Assembly (NCBI RefSeq): GCF_900155365.1
Contig: NZ_LT699739.1
Location: 304,333-368,332 of the forward strand
Direction: 5' to 3'
Origin: Collinsella bouchesdurhonensis
Lineage (GTDB): Bacteria; Actinomycetota; Coriobacteriia; Coriobacteriales; Coriobacteriaceae
DNA: 64,000 nt
The notes under the pieces are model-generated. The model did not search any database and was not told where the DNA came from. It saw only the letters and a program-made list of their open reading frames with translations. The position numbers and the translations under genes are program-made. Below, piece by piece: positions 55,466 to 63,602 of the stretch (its first letter is position 1; every line of letters begins with the position of its first letter).

Positions 55466-56256
55466 TACTTCCCCATCACTCCTTCGGGATCGATCTTATC
55501 CTGAACCTTCTTAAGGGTACGGCGTAGCAGACGAGACACCTGTACTTGAGAAATCCCCAGCTCCTTGGCAATCTCGATCTGCGTCATCCCCTTGAGGAAA
55601 CGCATCTCGATGATCTCTTTCTCACGGGGAGTAAAGTCACGCAGAGCCTCTTCTAGAATCAAGCGGTCGTCAGTGAAATCAAGCTCAGAATCTTCGGTGG
55701 CGTAGCGATCAAGAACGGAAGGCGCATCCTCGGAATCGGCTCCGCCGGCGGGGGCCTCAAGCGGAACGGAGCTGTAGGCGCTAGAAGACTCCATGGCCTC
55801 GAGGACCTCGTCTACCGTGGCGCCAAGATATTCGGCAATCTCTTCGACCTTCGGAGAACGCTGAAGCTGTATGGTCAACGCATCGGTTGCCTGGTTCACC
55901 TTGGCAGAAAGCTCCTGAAGACGACGTGGGACGCGCACGCTCCAGCCCTTATCCCTAAAGTGACGCTTGATTTCGCCCAAAATGGTAGGGGTCGCATACG
56001 TTGTAAACTCAAGACCGCGATCGGGATCGAATCGATCGATAGCCTTGAGCAAACCCAAATAGCCAACCTGAATCAGATCGTCGAGGGGCTCACCGCGATT
56101 CTTGAATTTATTTGCAAGGAAGCGGACGAGATTCATATGGGACATGACAAGCTTCTCGCGAGCATCCGTGTCACCATCTTCCTTAAGACGGCGAAAGAGC
56201 TCACGGGTGCGCTCCTTATCCCATGCGACCTTGCCCGTAGAGGACTTTTCGGCCAT
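55465..56256 (-). CDS. SigB/SigF-type alternative sigma factor
   Basis: The 263-residue protein is a group 3 sigma-70 factor of the SigB/SigF/SigG kind. Region 2 shows LVMSHMNLVRFLANKFKNRG, DLIQVGYLGLLKAIDRFDP and FTTYATPTILGEIKRHFRDKGW; region 3 begins RVPRRLQELSAKVNQA; region 4 has REKEIIEMRFLKGMTQIEIAKELGISQVQVSRLLRR. It starts at ATG overlapping the RsbW-like stop (TAATG) and ends overlapping the transporter. Such factors normally are held by an RsbW kinase/anti-sigma and freed by RsbV; an RsbV gene is not in this window. Confidence 0.93.
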   Translation of the reverse strand: MAEKSSTGKVAWDKERTRELFRRLKEDGDTDAREKLVMSHMNLVRFLANKFKNRGEPLDDLIQVGYLGLLKAIDRFDPDRGLEFTTYATPTILGEIKRHFRDKGWSVRVPRRLQELSAKVNQATDALTIQLQRSPKVEEIAEYLGATVDEVLEAMESSSAYSSVPLEAPAGGADSEDAPSVLDRYATEDSELDFTDDRLILEEALRDFTPREKEIIEMRFLKGMTQIEIAKELGISQVQVSRLLRRTLKKVQDKIDPEGVMGK

Positions 56257-56618
56257 TAAACATCCGCCTTCATATCGAGCACGAGACGAGTGGGATTGCT
56301 GAGCTTTTCATACGAATCGCAAACAGAGGTCAGGATAAGGTCAGCATACGTGGATGCAGAGTCATCGCCCTCAACAATCGGTGCATCGCCCATATCGAAG
56401 GTCATGCCCACATGCTGATCATCGGCATCAAAATCAACCGTTACCATTTGTCCCGGGATGCAAGAGCACGCAAGAACGAATGCCTCCTCTGCCGCCATGC
56501 GAAGGTCCTCGACACGGTCTACCGACATGGAGGACAGGACAGCGATATTTGCGGCAGTCATGCGCACAAGACGCGCGAGGGCGGGTGTCGCCTCAAGACG
56601 AAGGCTCACGCTATTCAT
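56256..56618 (-). CDS. RsbW-like anti-sigma protein lacking ATP-binding motifs
   Basis: A 120-residue protein directly before the sigma factor. It follows the RsbW/SpoIIAB (HATPase) outline: LRLEATPALARLVRMTAANIA at the start and DRVEDLRMAAEEAFVLACSC at the place of the N box, where the family reads EACTNA; the Mg-binding Asn is absent (Leu instead). The G box GLGL is missing too (ADLILTSV). So ATP binding and serine-kinase action look lost, while sigma binding may remain. The ATG at 56618 lies six bases after GGAGG. Eight-base overlap with the previous gene. Identification rests on fold pattern plus context. Confidence 0.7.
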   Translation of the reverse strand: MNSVSLRLEATPALARLVRMTAANIAVLSSMSVDRVEDLRMAAEEAFVLACSCIPGQMVTVDFDADDQHVGMTFDMGDAPIVEGDDSASTYADLILTSVCDSYEKLSNPTRLVLDMKADV

Positions 56619-57198
56619 GGTCATCCTCCGAACCAGCCGCTGCACCATCGGCACCATAGGTGTAATAGGACTTGCAAGACGCCGCGGCATCGGGCATCTC
56701 ATCTTGATGCTCATCCGTGTTCTCCACGGAGTTATCAGCATGCGAGCCGTCGACCCCGGCAGACTCGGTCAGGGTGCGATCGTGCGAAACAGCCTCGCCG
56801 TGATGCTTCTTATTAAACAGTTTTTGCACCTTCTCGCTCGCGGCACCAGCGATGTTGGACATAGCGCCAGAGGCAGTCGAAACGCCGCCGGTAATTTGCG
56901 AGACATCGCGCAAGACGCCATTTACCTCGATCAGATCGGCAGAAAGGGCCTCGACCGCAATCGTCGAACGCTGGAGTAACGGCTCAATCTGCTGAATAGC
57001 GGGTTGGAGGTTCTCGACGGTCTCATCGAGCTTATTGATAACGGGACGCACATCATCGATCGTATCGTTAAGCTTTCCCACCGTCTTGTCGAGTGTGTCA
57101 ACCGTTCCGCGCGTACGGCGTAAAACGAGGGCAAGCTCAACCACAGCCCACACGCCGGCCACAATCAAAACGATAAGAGCGATCTGCATGGGATCCAT
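56611..57198 (-). CDS. DUF948-type membrane-anchored coiled-coil protein
   Basis: The 195-residue protein has an N-terminal transmembrane helix (about residues 4-24), a coiled region of about 90 residues (LDKTVGKLNDTIDDVRPVIN and similar heptads) and a hydrophilic acidic tail. This layout fits DUF948, whose Bacillus member YtxG is a sigma-B-dependent general stress protein, so its position at the head of the sigma operon is fitting. Function unknown. The ATG at 57198 has AGGAGG five bases upstream. Confidence 0.75.
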   Translation of the reverse strand: MDPMQIALIVLIVAGVWAVVELALVLRRTRGTVDTLDKTVGKLNDTIDDVRPVINKLDETVENLQPAIQQIEPLLQRSTIAVEALSADLIEVNGVLRDVSQITGGVSTASGAMSNIAGAASEKVQKLFNKKHHGEAVSHDRTLTESAGVDGSHADNSVENTDEHQDEMPDAAASCKSYYTYGADGAAAGSEDDHE

Positions 57199-57250
57199 CA
57201 ATGCCTCCTGCAACAAACGGTCGTCAAAAAAGATATACCGATAGACAAGG

Positions 57251-57296
57251 ATACCCCCGATGCGGGGACGCTAGACAAATGAGCATGGATATACCC
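57251..57296 (-). promoter_or_regulatory. Two GGGTAT elements before the sigma operon
   Basis: SigB/SigF-type -10 sequences are GGGTAT. Two occur on the minus strand upstream of the DUF948 gene (57251-57256 and 57291-57296). GTTT is found 11 bases before the second and GTCT 16 bases before the first; neither spacing is ideal. They suggest the sigma factor may feed back on its own operon. Confidence 0.35.
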
Positions 57297-57314
57297 GAAG
57301 CGAAAAGAAACCTT

Positions 57315-58685
57315 CTACTCCGCCGAATCCGAAACATCGGGCGCCAGACCAGTACGATCTCGCTCGCTCTGCTCAAAACGCCATTGCTCCCATCCCCTGC
57401 CGTCGGGTTTCCAAAACGCCCCTCGATCAAGTCCCTCGGGAAGATAGCGCTGATCGACCCAGCCCTCTGGGAAGTCATGAGGATACAGGTAAGGCCCGTA
57501 GGAATCGGAACCGGGACGATGGCGATCACGCAAATGAGAGGGCACCTCGCGAAGACCGCTCGAATGAACATCGGCCAAGGCAGCATCTATCGCCGCCTCG
57601 CAAGCATTCGACTTGGGCGCAAGCGCCACATAGAGCGCAGCCTGTGCAAGGTTGATACGACACTCTGGATACCCAATGACCTCGGCAGACTTAAAAGCTG
57701 CCTCGGCAATCAAAAATGCTTGGGGGTCGGCGTTGCCCACGTCCTCGGATGCCTGGATCATAATGCGTCGTGCGATAAACTTGGGGTCCTCCCCCGCATC
57801 GATCATTCGCGCCAGCCAGTAGACCGTCGCGTCAGGATCGCTTCCGCGCATAGACTTAATGAAGGCCGAGATGATGTCATAGTGCATATCGCCGTCTTTA
57901 TCGTAGGTAAAACCCCGACGCGGATTCGCGATTTTCACATCATCAACGGTAATGGGAATGGGGTTCGAAGAGCCCTCCGCGCTGTCTTGTCCATGGTCGG
58001 ACGTAAGCGAAACCTCGCTTGCAAGCTCAAGCGTCGTGAGCGCCGAGCGCGCATCGCCCGCAGCAAGCATGCAGATGGCCTCGATAGCGTCGTCCGAAAC
58101 GGCGAACGCGCCATCAAGGCCCTTAGGCGAGACGATGGCGTGACGAACAATGCGAGCGATGTCCTCATTGGTGAGGTGTTCAAGCTCCACGACACGCCCG
58201 CGCGAAAGAAGTGCAGAATTGACCTCAAAGTAGGGATTTTCCGTCGTGGCACCGATCATGACCACGGTACGGTCCTCAACTGCATGGAGCAAGGCGTCTT
58301 GCTGTGAGCGAGAAAAGCGATGGATTTCATCGATAAACAAGATGGTGCGCCGGTCATAGGTGAGCAAGCGGTGCTTAGCTTCCTCTATTTCGCGGCGTAG
58401 ATCCTTGACCGAACCGGTGACGGCAGAGACCTCTACAAACTCGCTCCTCGTGTGTTTGGCGATAATATGCGCAAGTGTTGTCTTGCCTGTACCGGCCGGA
58501 CCATACAAAATCACACTGGACAAAACATCGTGCTCAATGGCGCGACGCAACCAGGAACCGGGGCCGACTGCCTTATCCTGACCGACATACTCGTCCAGCG
58601 ATTCCGGGCGCATCCGAACGGCGAGAGGCGCATGCTTAAGCGAGCGCTCCCGCTGGGCAGAAGAAAACAAAGTGTCCATAATCAT
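57315..58685 (-). CDS. rarA: Replication-associated recombination protein RarA/MgsA
   Basis: AAA+ ATPase of the clamp-loader family that acts at stalled replication forks. The 456-residue protein has RPESLDEYVGQ near 27, Walker A GPAGTGKTTLAHII near 60, Walker B LFIDEIHRFSRSQQDALLHAVE near 113, sensor motif GATTENPYFEVN and a C-terminal oligomerisation domain (ISAFIKSMRGSDPDATVYWLARMIDAGED, split by eye into two conserved parts). It overlaps dgt by four bases (ATGA). A second ATG two codons on is possible. Confidence 0.93.
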   Translation of the reverse strand: MIMDTLFSSAQRERSLKHAPLAVRMRPESLDEYVGQDKAVGPGSWLRRAIEHDVLSSVILYGPAGTGKTTLAHIIAKHTRSEFVEVSAVTGSVKDLRREIEEAKHRLLTYDRRTILFIDEIHRFSRSQQDALLHAVEDRTVVMIGATTENPYFEVNSALLSRGRVVELEHLTNEDIARIVRHAIVSPKGLDGAFAVSDDAIEAICMLAAGDARSALTTLELASEVSLTSDHGQDSAEGSSNPIPITVDDVKIANPRRGFTYDKDGDMHYDIISAFIKSMRGSDPDATVYWLARMIDAGEDPKFIARRIMIQASEDVGNADPQAFLIAEAAFKSAEVIGYPECRINLAQAALYVALAPKSNACEAAIDAALADVHSSGLREVPSHLRDRHRPGSDSYGPYLYPHDFPEGWVDQRYLPEGLDRGAFWKPDGRGWEQWRFEQSERDRTGLAPDVSDSAE

Positions 58686-59923
58686 TGCTCGTTAATATAG
58701 GTTCGACCAGGTAATTCAAGTTCGGGGAAGAGCTTGCAAGCAAGCTCAGTGAAGTAGCCATCCGTCATGCTCGCAATATAGTCCACAACCGTCTGGTTAA
58801 GGTCACTTTGCCAATCGTAAGAGCGACCGTAATGAGACAAGGCGCGGTCGATGCGGGCGATATGGTGACGATATATAAAGCTCGACTCGTCTCGGTGCAA
58901 AAGATCGGCAAGGAAATGCTCATACATGAGCTCAAATGCGCGCGTAAGCATCTCGGAACGTTCTTCCTCGACTCCCGCCGAAAGATAAATCTTGCTATAG
59001 TTCTCGGCTTTTGCGCGCGAAAGCTCACGGAAGAGCCCCTCGCTCATCTCGATATGATCCTTGCCATAGCTGTTTTCGATAATATCGACCGAAGCGTGCG
59101 ACAAAATCCAAGAATTATATAGGCTCCCAAGCCCATCATCGAAAGCGTCTTCGTCTAACAGACCAGCCTCGATGGCATCTTGCCGGTCGCGTCCAACGTA
59201 GGCGATAATATCGGAAATGCGCACAACGCAGCCCTCGAGAGTCGCCGGACAAAGCGTCTTGATATAGCCGAAATCCTCGGTATAGCACGACTCCATGACG
59301 GAATCGAAGGCATCGAAAGAAGAAAGTCCCGACAAGCGAAACGCGCGCTGTTCGTACTCACCGTTATGCGTAAGGACGCCATCAAGCGTTTGGAGCGACA
59401 CGTTACGGCCAAAGAGCGTATCGAGAACACGAACCGAATGAACATTATGGTAAAACGACCGCCCCGTATGGGTTTGCAGCAGCTCGTGCAAACGGCGCTC
59501 CCCCGCATGGCCAAATGGCGTATGGCCAAGGTCATGTCCAAGCGCTATTGCTTCGATAAGATCGCAGTTAAGGCCCAAAGCGGCGCCGATATCACGGGCA
59601 ATGCGCGAAACGAGCTGTACATGTAGGCCACGGCGAGACAGATCATCGTTGCTACGAAGGCTAAAGACCTGGGTTTTGCCGTTTAGGCGATTATAGGCAG
59701 GAAGATGGATGATCTTCTCGATATCACGTACGAACGGCGGACGAAAGATGGTGGAAGCATCCTGAGAACGAGGGAAACGACGAATGACATCGCCATCATC
59801 GCAGCGGTACGGATTGACCCAACCGCTAGCACGGTTCTCCTCCATTTGCTCAAGCAGATCGTCGCTGAGCGTCTCGGACATGTCTAGAAGACGGGCATGC
59901 AAGCCCTGTGCAGAATCACCCAT
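58682..59923 (-). CDS. dgt: dGTP triphosphohydrolase-like HD protein
   Basis: HD-domain enzyme that splits dNTPs to nucleoside and triphosphate. The 413-residue protein shows the metal-binding set: RLNGKTQVF and LTRxLHVQLVSRIAR-like part (RGLHVQLVSRIARDIG), AIALGHDLGHTPFGHAGER (His-Asp pair), LQTLDGVLTHNGEYE and VRISDIIAYVGRDRQDA. The ATG at 59923 with AAGGGA upstream gives the usual length. In many genomes dgt is beside dnaG; here it is between a prepilin-type peptidase and rarA. Confidence 0.9.
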   Translation of the reverse strand: MGDSAQGLHARLLDMSETLSDDLLEQMEENRASGWVNPYRCDDGDVIRRFPRSQDASTIFRPPFVRDIEKIIHLPAYNRLNGKTQVFSLRSNDDLSRRGLHVQLVSRIARDIGAALGLNCDLIEAIALGHDLGHTPFGHAGERRLHELLQTHTGRSFYHNVHSVRVLDTLFGRNVSLQTLDGVLTHNGEYEQRAFRLSGLSSFDAFDSVMESCYTEDFGYIKTLCPATLEGCVVRISDIIAYVGRDRQDAIEAGLLDEDAFDDGLGSLYNSWILSHASVDIIENSYGKDHIEMSEGLFRELSRAKAENYSKIYLSAGVEEERSEMLTRAFELMYEHFLADLLHRDESSFIYRHHIARIDRALSHYGRSYDWQSDLNQTVVDYIASMTDGYFTELACKLFPELELPGRTYINEQ

Positions 59924-59956
59924 GAACCATCCCTTCGTTTGAACCATCATCGCATA

Positions 59957-60418
59957 TCAAAGAATCAATGCACAGGATTCAAACAATATGAGGACCAAGA
60001 CGAAAGACGGTACGAGAAACGGAAGGAAGGGAGCGTGCGTGCGCGAACGAACCAAACAGAACAAGCAGAGAAATACGCATGCGATGCCGAGCGCTGTAAA
60101 TGCACACAGTGGGTGAATCAACAGCATGGAAAAGAATACCTTGATGTCCCCCATGCCAAAGCCAGCGTTGCCCCTTACACGACGCCACAGAAGTTCGAAG
60201 ATCACTAGCAGCAACAGGGGCACCGCGGCAAAAATGAGGCGATGAACGAATGCGCGTTCAGAAATCGAAAAGCCCACGAGCACCGACGACGATAGAGCCA
60301 AAGCGAAGGCGAGAGCGTTAGGACAACGGTTCGTCCTGGCGTCACAGACAGCCGCCGCAGTTGCTAGGCACAAATAGATGAAGAAAAAGATCAGTCGCAA
60401 TGCCCCGACGGTCATCAT
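59957..60418 (-). CDS. Prepilin-peptidase-type membrane protease (A24), catalytic half only
   Basis: The 153-residue protein has about four hydrophobic segments and the two aspartates of the A24 family: AAVCDARTNRCPN (Asp26) and GFGMGDIKVFF (Asp91, the GxGD motif). The N-terminal methylase domain of full prepilin peptidases is missing, as in archaeal and TadV-type enzymes. No pilin, secretion ATPase or tad gene is nearby, so its substrate is unknown. It starts at ATG with GGAGGAG nine bases upstream. Confidence 0.82.
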   Translation of the reverse strand: MMTVGALRLIFFFIYLCLATAAAVCDARTNRCPNALAFALALSSSVLVGFSISERAFVHRLIFAAVPLLLLVIFELLWRRVRGNAGFGMGDIKVFFSMLLIHPLCAFTALGIACVFLCLFCLVRSRTHAPFLPFLVPSFVLVLILFESCALIL

Positions 60419-60504
60419 GCCTGCTTGCTCCTCCCGACATACTCACAAAACTGCACGGTATGTACCCCGAAGACGCAGACAGAGACAGACGGACCTTCAA
60501 AATA

Positions 60505-61800
60505 CTACTGAGCGCCTTCCATAACTTCGTCCAGCGTAACAGCAACCTCATGAGGCGTGGGGACCCAGTCAACCTTAAGGAACAAGGCAGCGACCGTAAG
60601 GGGAATGTAGGAAAACATGAACAGTGGGAACGTGAAGAGATTCGTGATGATGCGCCACTTCTGTTTGCAATGAATATGACGGTACTCAACGACCGTCGTG
60701 AGCAGGCCCATTACAAAAAACGTTCCATACATGTAGAGAAGCGTCATGAGAATCGAACCGAAGCACATACCGAGTTCGCGATCGGTAGCCAAAAAGCCAT
60801 GTGAAAGCGAGCCTACAAGCATAAACGTACCATTGGCGAGAATCGAGATGAGCGTCAGCAGCATGCCTGGAGCGATCGTCATCATGAGGTCGTAGGCAGC
60901 AAAACGCCTAAAGTGGACAATTGATTTGAGCAAATGTCCTCCATAGGTGAAAAAGACCTGATAAAAGCCCTTAGTCCAACGCATACGCTGCTTCCAGGAC
61001 GCCGAAAACGTCACCGGCTGCTCATCGTAGAACTCTGCGGGCGCATACCCGATGCGAACACCGTGAACGGCGCAGAACGTGGAGAATTGAATATCCTCGG
61101 TCAGGGTGTGGAAATCCCAACCATGCATGCCCTCGACGATCTTGGAAGAAACCAGGTAGCCCGAGCCAGAAACGGCGCACGATGTCTTGCAGATCATGCG
61201 CGCGTTGTTAAGGAAGCGCGCCTCGCGCAAAAACCATGTTGCATAAGCAGCGGAAATCCAAGAGCTTCCAAAATTCTTGGAGTTGCGGTAGCTCGTAAGC
61301 GCAAGATATCCCTGATCAAAGGCATCGTTCATGATGCTCACGTAATTGGGCGAAAGAAGGTTGTCGGCATCAAAGATAAAAAATGCCTCATACGTATCGG
61401 GATACTCGCTGAGGATGCGGTCGAAACCATAGTCCATAACCCAGCTTTTACCCTTGCGCGCAAGGTCGTTTCGCTCGTAGACGATGGCGCCCGCGTCGCG
61501 TGCAGCCTGAGCGGTATTGTCGGTGCACGCATCCGCTACAACAAAAATATCGATGAGCTCGGAAGGGTAATCCTGCTGCTTGATAGACTTCACCAGGTTG
61601 GCGATAACGGGCTCCTCGTTGTGAGCCGCGATAAAGAACGCATAGCGGTGCTGCTTGCGGGCGGGAGGAAGCTTGACCTCGCCATGAAAAAGGCCGATAA
61701 GAAAGAAAACGACCTGGTAGAGGAAGCACAATCCAAATAGAGTGCCAACGATGAAATTGAACGCGACAATGGGGGTCATACCAGAAAAATCAAAAGCCAT
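60505..61800 (-). CDS. Membrane glycosyltransferase family 2
   Basis: Processive-type GT2 enzyme resembling hyaluronan/cellulose synthases. The 431-residue protein has an N-terminal membrane helix (about 12-35), then FFIAAHNEEPVIANLVKSI (nucleotide-sugar site), AFFIFDADNLLSP (DxD-type metal site), LTEDIQFS (the catalytic TED motif) and KQRMRWTKGF (the QxxRW motif), and about four membrane helices at the C-terminus (from residue 300). The product polysaccharide is unknown; no partner export gene is visible. The ATG at 61800 has GAGG about seven bases upstream, and a TTAGAC-17-TATTTG promoter-like pair lies before it. Confidence 0.88.
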   Translation of the reverse strand: MAFDFSGMTPIVAFNFIVGTLFGLCFLYQVVFFLIGLFHGEVKLPPARKQHRYAFFIAAHNEEPVIANLVKSIKQQDYPSELIDIFVVADACTDNTAQAARDAGAIVYERNDLARKGKSWVMDYGFDRILSEYPDTYEAFFIFDADNLLSPNYVSIMNDAFDQGYLALTSYRNSKNFGSSWISAAYATWFLREARFLNNARMICKTSCAVSGSGYLVSSKIVEGMHGWDFHTLTEDIQFSTFCAVHGVRIGYAPAEFYDEQPVTFSASWKQRMRWTKGFYQVFFTYGGHLLKSIVHFRRFAAYDLMMTIAPGMLLTLISILANGTFMLVGSLSHGFLATDRELGMCFGSILMTLLYMYGTFFVMGLLTTVVEYRHIHCKQKWRIITNLFTFPLFMFSYIPLTVAALFLKVDWVPTPHEVAVTLDEVMEGAQ

Positions 61801-61819
61801 CGAGAACCTCGAGATCATT

Positions 61820-61848
61820 CAAATAAAGACAAACAGCAAAGAGTCTAA
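61820..61848 (-). promoter_or_regulatory. Candidate promoter of the glycosyltransferase
   Basis: TTAGAC (61843-61848) and TATTTG (61820-61825) on the minus strand are separated by 17 bases, about 20 bases ahead of the ATG. Confidence 0.4.
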
Positions 61849-61887
61849 CGCAGGGCTCAGTGCAGATGGTGAAGCTTATGTGCTCAC

Positions 61888-62901
61888 TTAAACATACATG
61901 TTGAGCTGCGGAATGATACGCTCCCCCGCCTCCGTGCGGCCCATTGAGCGATCTTCGAGCTCATCGAGGGCGGCAGCAAGGTCCCAGGGCAGCCCATCGG
62001 TACAGGCGATATTCTCCCCCGTCACCGGATGCGTAAAGCGAACGCTCCAGGAATGAAGGAACTGGCGATCGAGCCCTAGGTCAGCGTGACCCGCATTGCG
62101 CTTGCCGTAAAGCGGGTCGCCCACAAGCGGATGATTGATATGACGCATGTGCACGCGAATCTGATGCGTGCGCCCGGTATACAGATGGCATTCAACAAGC
62201 GTGTAGCCATCGTCTCCGCGCTGCGCCTCAAAGCGTTCGAGCACCTGAAACGTGGTAATGGCCTGGCGTGCAAACGGGTCATCGGATACGGCCATCTTCA
62301 CGCGGTCGCGCGTGGAGCGAGCGATACCGGTGTTGATGGTTCCAGAATCAAGCGAAATGTATCCGTGGCACAAGGCGATATAGCGACGGTCAAGCGTGCG
62401 CGTGCGAATAAGATTTTGCAATTCGCGTTGAGTGTCATCGTCCTTAGCGGCAAGCATGAGACCCGAAGTATCGCGGTCCAAGCGGTGCACAATGCCAGGA
62501 CGGTCCTCTCCCTGAACGGTACCCAAATGATCGATTCCGCAATGATATACAAGCGCATTGGCAAGCGTACCCGAATCATGTCCATGAGCTGGATGGCATA
62601 CGAGACCACGCTGCTTGGACAAAACAATCAGGTAATCATCCTCATAGCGAATATCCAGAGGAATCGCCTGAGGCACAATCTCGGTAGATTCGTCAACTTC
62701 GGGCAGCTCAACAGAAATTCGGTCGCCAGCAGAAACAGCGTATTTCTTAGAAGCGCAGGTCTCACCGTTCACATCGACGGAGCCTGCCTCGAGCAAACGC
62801 GCGCAAGCAGAACGCGAGGGCATGCCTGACTGAGCGCCAAGATAGGCATCGATACGCGAGCCGGCATCGGATATATCGACCAAATAATGCATGTCGGCCA
62901 T
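61888..62901 (-). CDS. rluD: RluD-family 23S rRNA pseudouridine synthase
   Basis: Converts uridines in 23S rRNA (helix 69 in the best known case) to pseudouridine; the exact targets cannot be told from sequence. The 337-residue protein has an N-terminal S4 domain (RSACARLLEAGSVDVNGE) and the catalytic core with the essential Asp in GIVHRLDRDTSGLMLAAK, then YTLVECHLYTGRTHQIRVHM. The ATG at 62901 shares a base with the lspA stop (TGATG). The lspA-rluD order is common. Confidence 0.94.
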   Translation of the reverse strand: MADMHYLVDISDAGSRIDAYLGAQSGMPSRSACARLLEAGSVDVNGETCASKKYAVSAGDRISVELPEVDESTEIVPQAIPLDIRYEDDYLIVLSKQRGLVCHPAHGHDSGTLANALVYHCGIDHLGTVQGEDRPGIVHRLDRDTSGLMLAAKDDDTQRELQNLIRTRTLDRRYIALCHGYISLDSGTINTGIARSTRDRVKMAVSDDPFARQAITTFQVLERFEAQRGDDGYTLVECHLYTGRTHQIRVHMRHINHPLVGDPLYGKRNAGHADLGLDRQFLHSWSVRFTHPVTGENIACTDGLPWDLAAALDELEDRSMGRTEAGERIIPQLNMYV

Positions 62902-63491
62902 CAAGAGTCACCCTTCTTACGAGCTGCACGCTTTGCTTCGCGCTTGGCGCGCGCCTGGGCATCGCGACGGTTGAGTTCCTCTGTCGCATCGATCTTATTG
63001 GCGGGAGAAAAGAACGTGAACCCGATGAATGCCAAAACAACTCCAACGGTGATGCCGATATCGGCAACATTGAAGACAGGGAAATCGATGAACTCCGTGG
63101 CAAAAAAATCAACAACATAGCCGCACGTCAAGCGATCGATTGCATTGCCCACAGCGCCGCCTACAACCATGGCGAGACCAACAACTTCAAGATGCGAAAG
63201 CAACGGGGTCTTCCATAGGTACCATACCGTAGCAGCGATTACCGCCAAGGCGAGCAGAACAAAAGCTCCGCCCAGGCCCTCACCAAGAGAAAACGCTGCA
63301 CCCACGTTTTGCACATAGAACAGACGAATCACACCTGGTATGAGCTCGGGGCCGGGCACGCCCAAGGCAAGAGCGTTACGCACGACCGCCTTGGTGATCT
63401 GGTCGAGCACCAAAAAGAGAGCGGAAATGCCGGCGGCAGCGGCAAAGCGCCACACACGACTAGGACTCATCTCGGGCTGTTGCTGTTTCAT
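62901..63491 (-). CDS. lspA: Lipoprotein signal peptidase
   Basis: Aspartyl protease that cleaves the signal peptide of diacylated prolipoproteins in the membrane. The 196-residue protein has four transmembrane helices and the conserved sequences FLVLDQITKAVV, QNVGAAFS, GNAIDRLTCGYVVDF (Asp128) and FNVADIGITVG (Asp144), the latter two carrying the catalytic Asp residues. A basic C-terminal tail of about 30 residues extends the protein. The ATG at 63491 has AAGGAG five bases upstream. ileS lies upstream, as often found. Confidence 0.95.
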   Translation of the reverse strand: MKQQQPEMSPSRVWRFAAAAGISALFLVLDQITKAVVRNALALGVPGPELIPGVIRLFYVQNVGAAFSLGEGLGGAFVLLALAVIAATVWYLWKTPLLSHLEVVGLAMVVGGAVGNAIDRLTCGYVVDFFATEFIDFPVFNVADIGITVGVVLAFIGFTFFSPANKIDATEELNRRDAQARAKREAKRAARKKGDS

Positions 63492-63530
63492 TCGTACTCC
63501 TTGCCAGCAGTTTTTCTGCAAAACCATATC

Positions 63531-63566
63531 ACACAAAAGGGGGTCACCGATGAAATCGATGACCCC
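63531..63566 (-). terminator. Terminator after ileS
   Basis: GGGGTCATCGAT and ATCGGTGACCCC form a 12-pair stem with one mismatch (T-G) around TTC, spanning 63540-63566, followed on the minus strand by TTTTGTGTG. Confidence 0.85.
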
Positions 63567-63602
63567 TCGACACGCACATGAAAGGATGCGGATACGGTAC
63601 CG

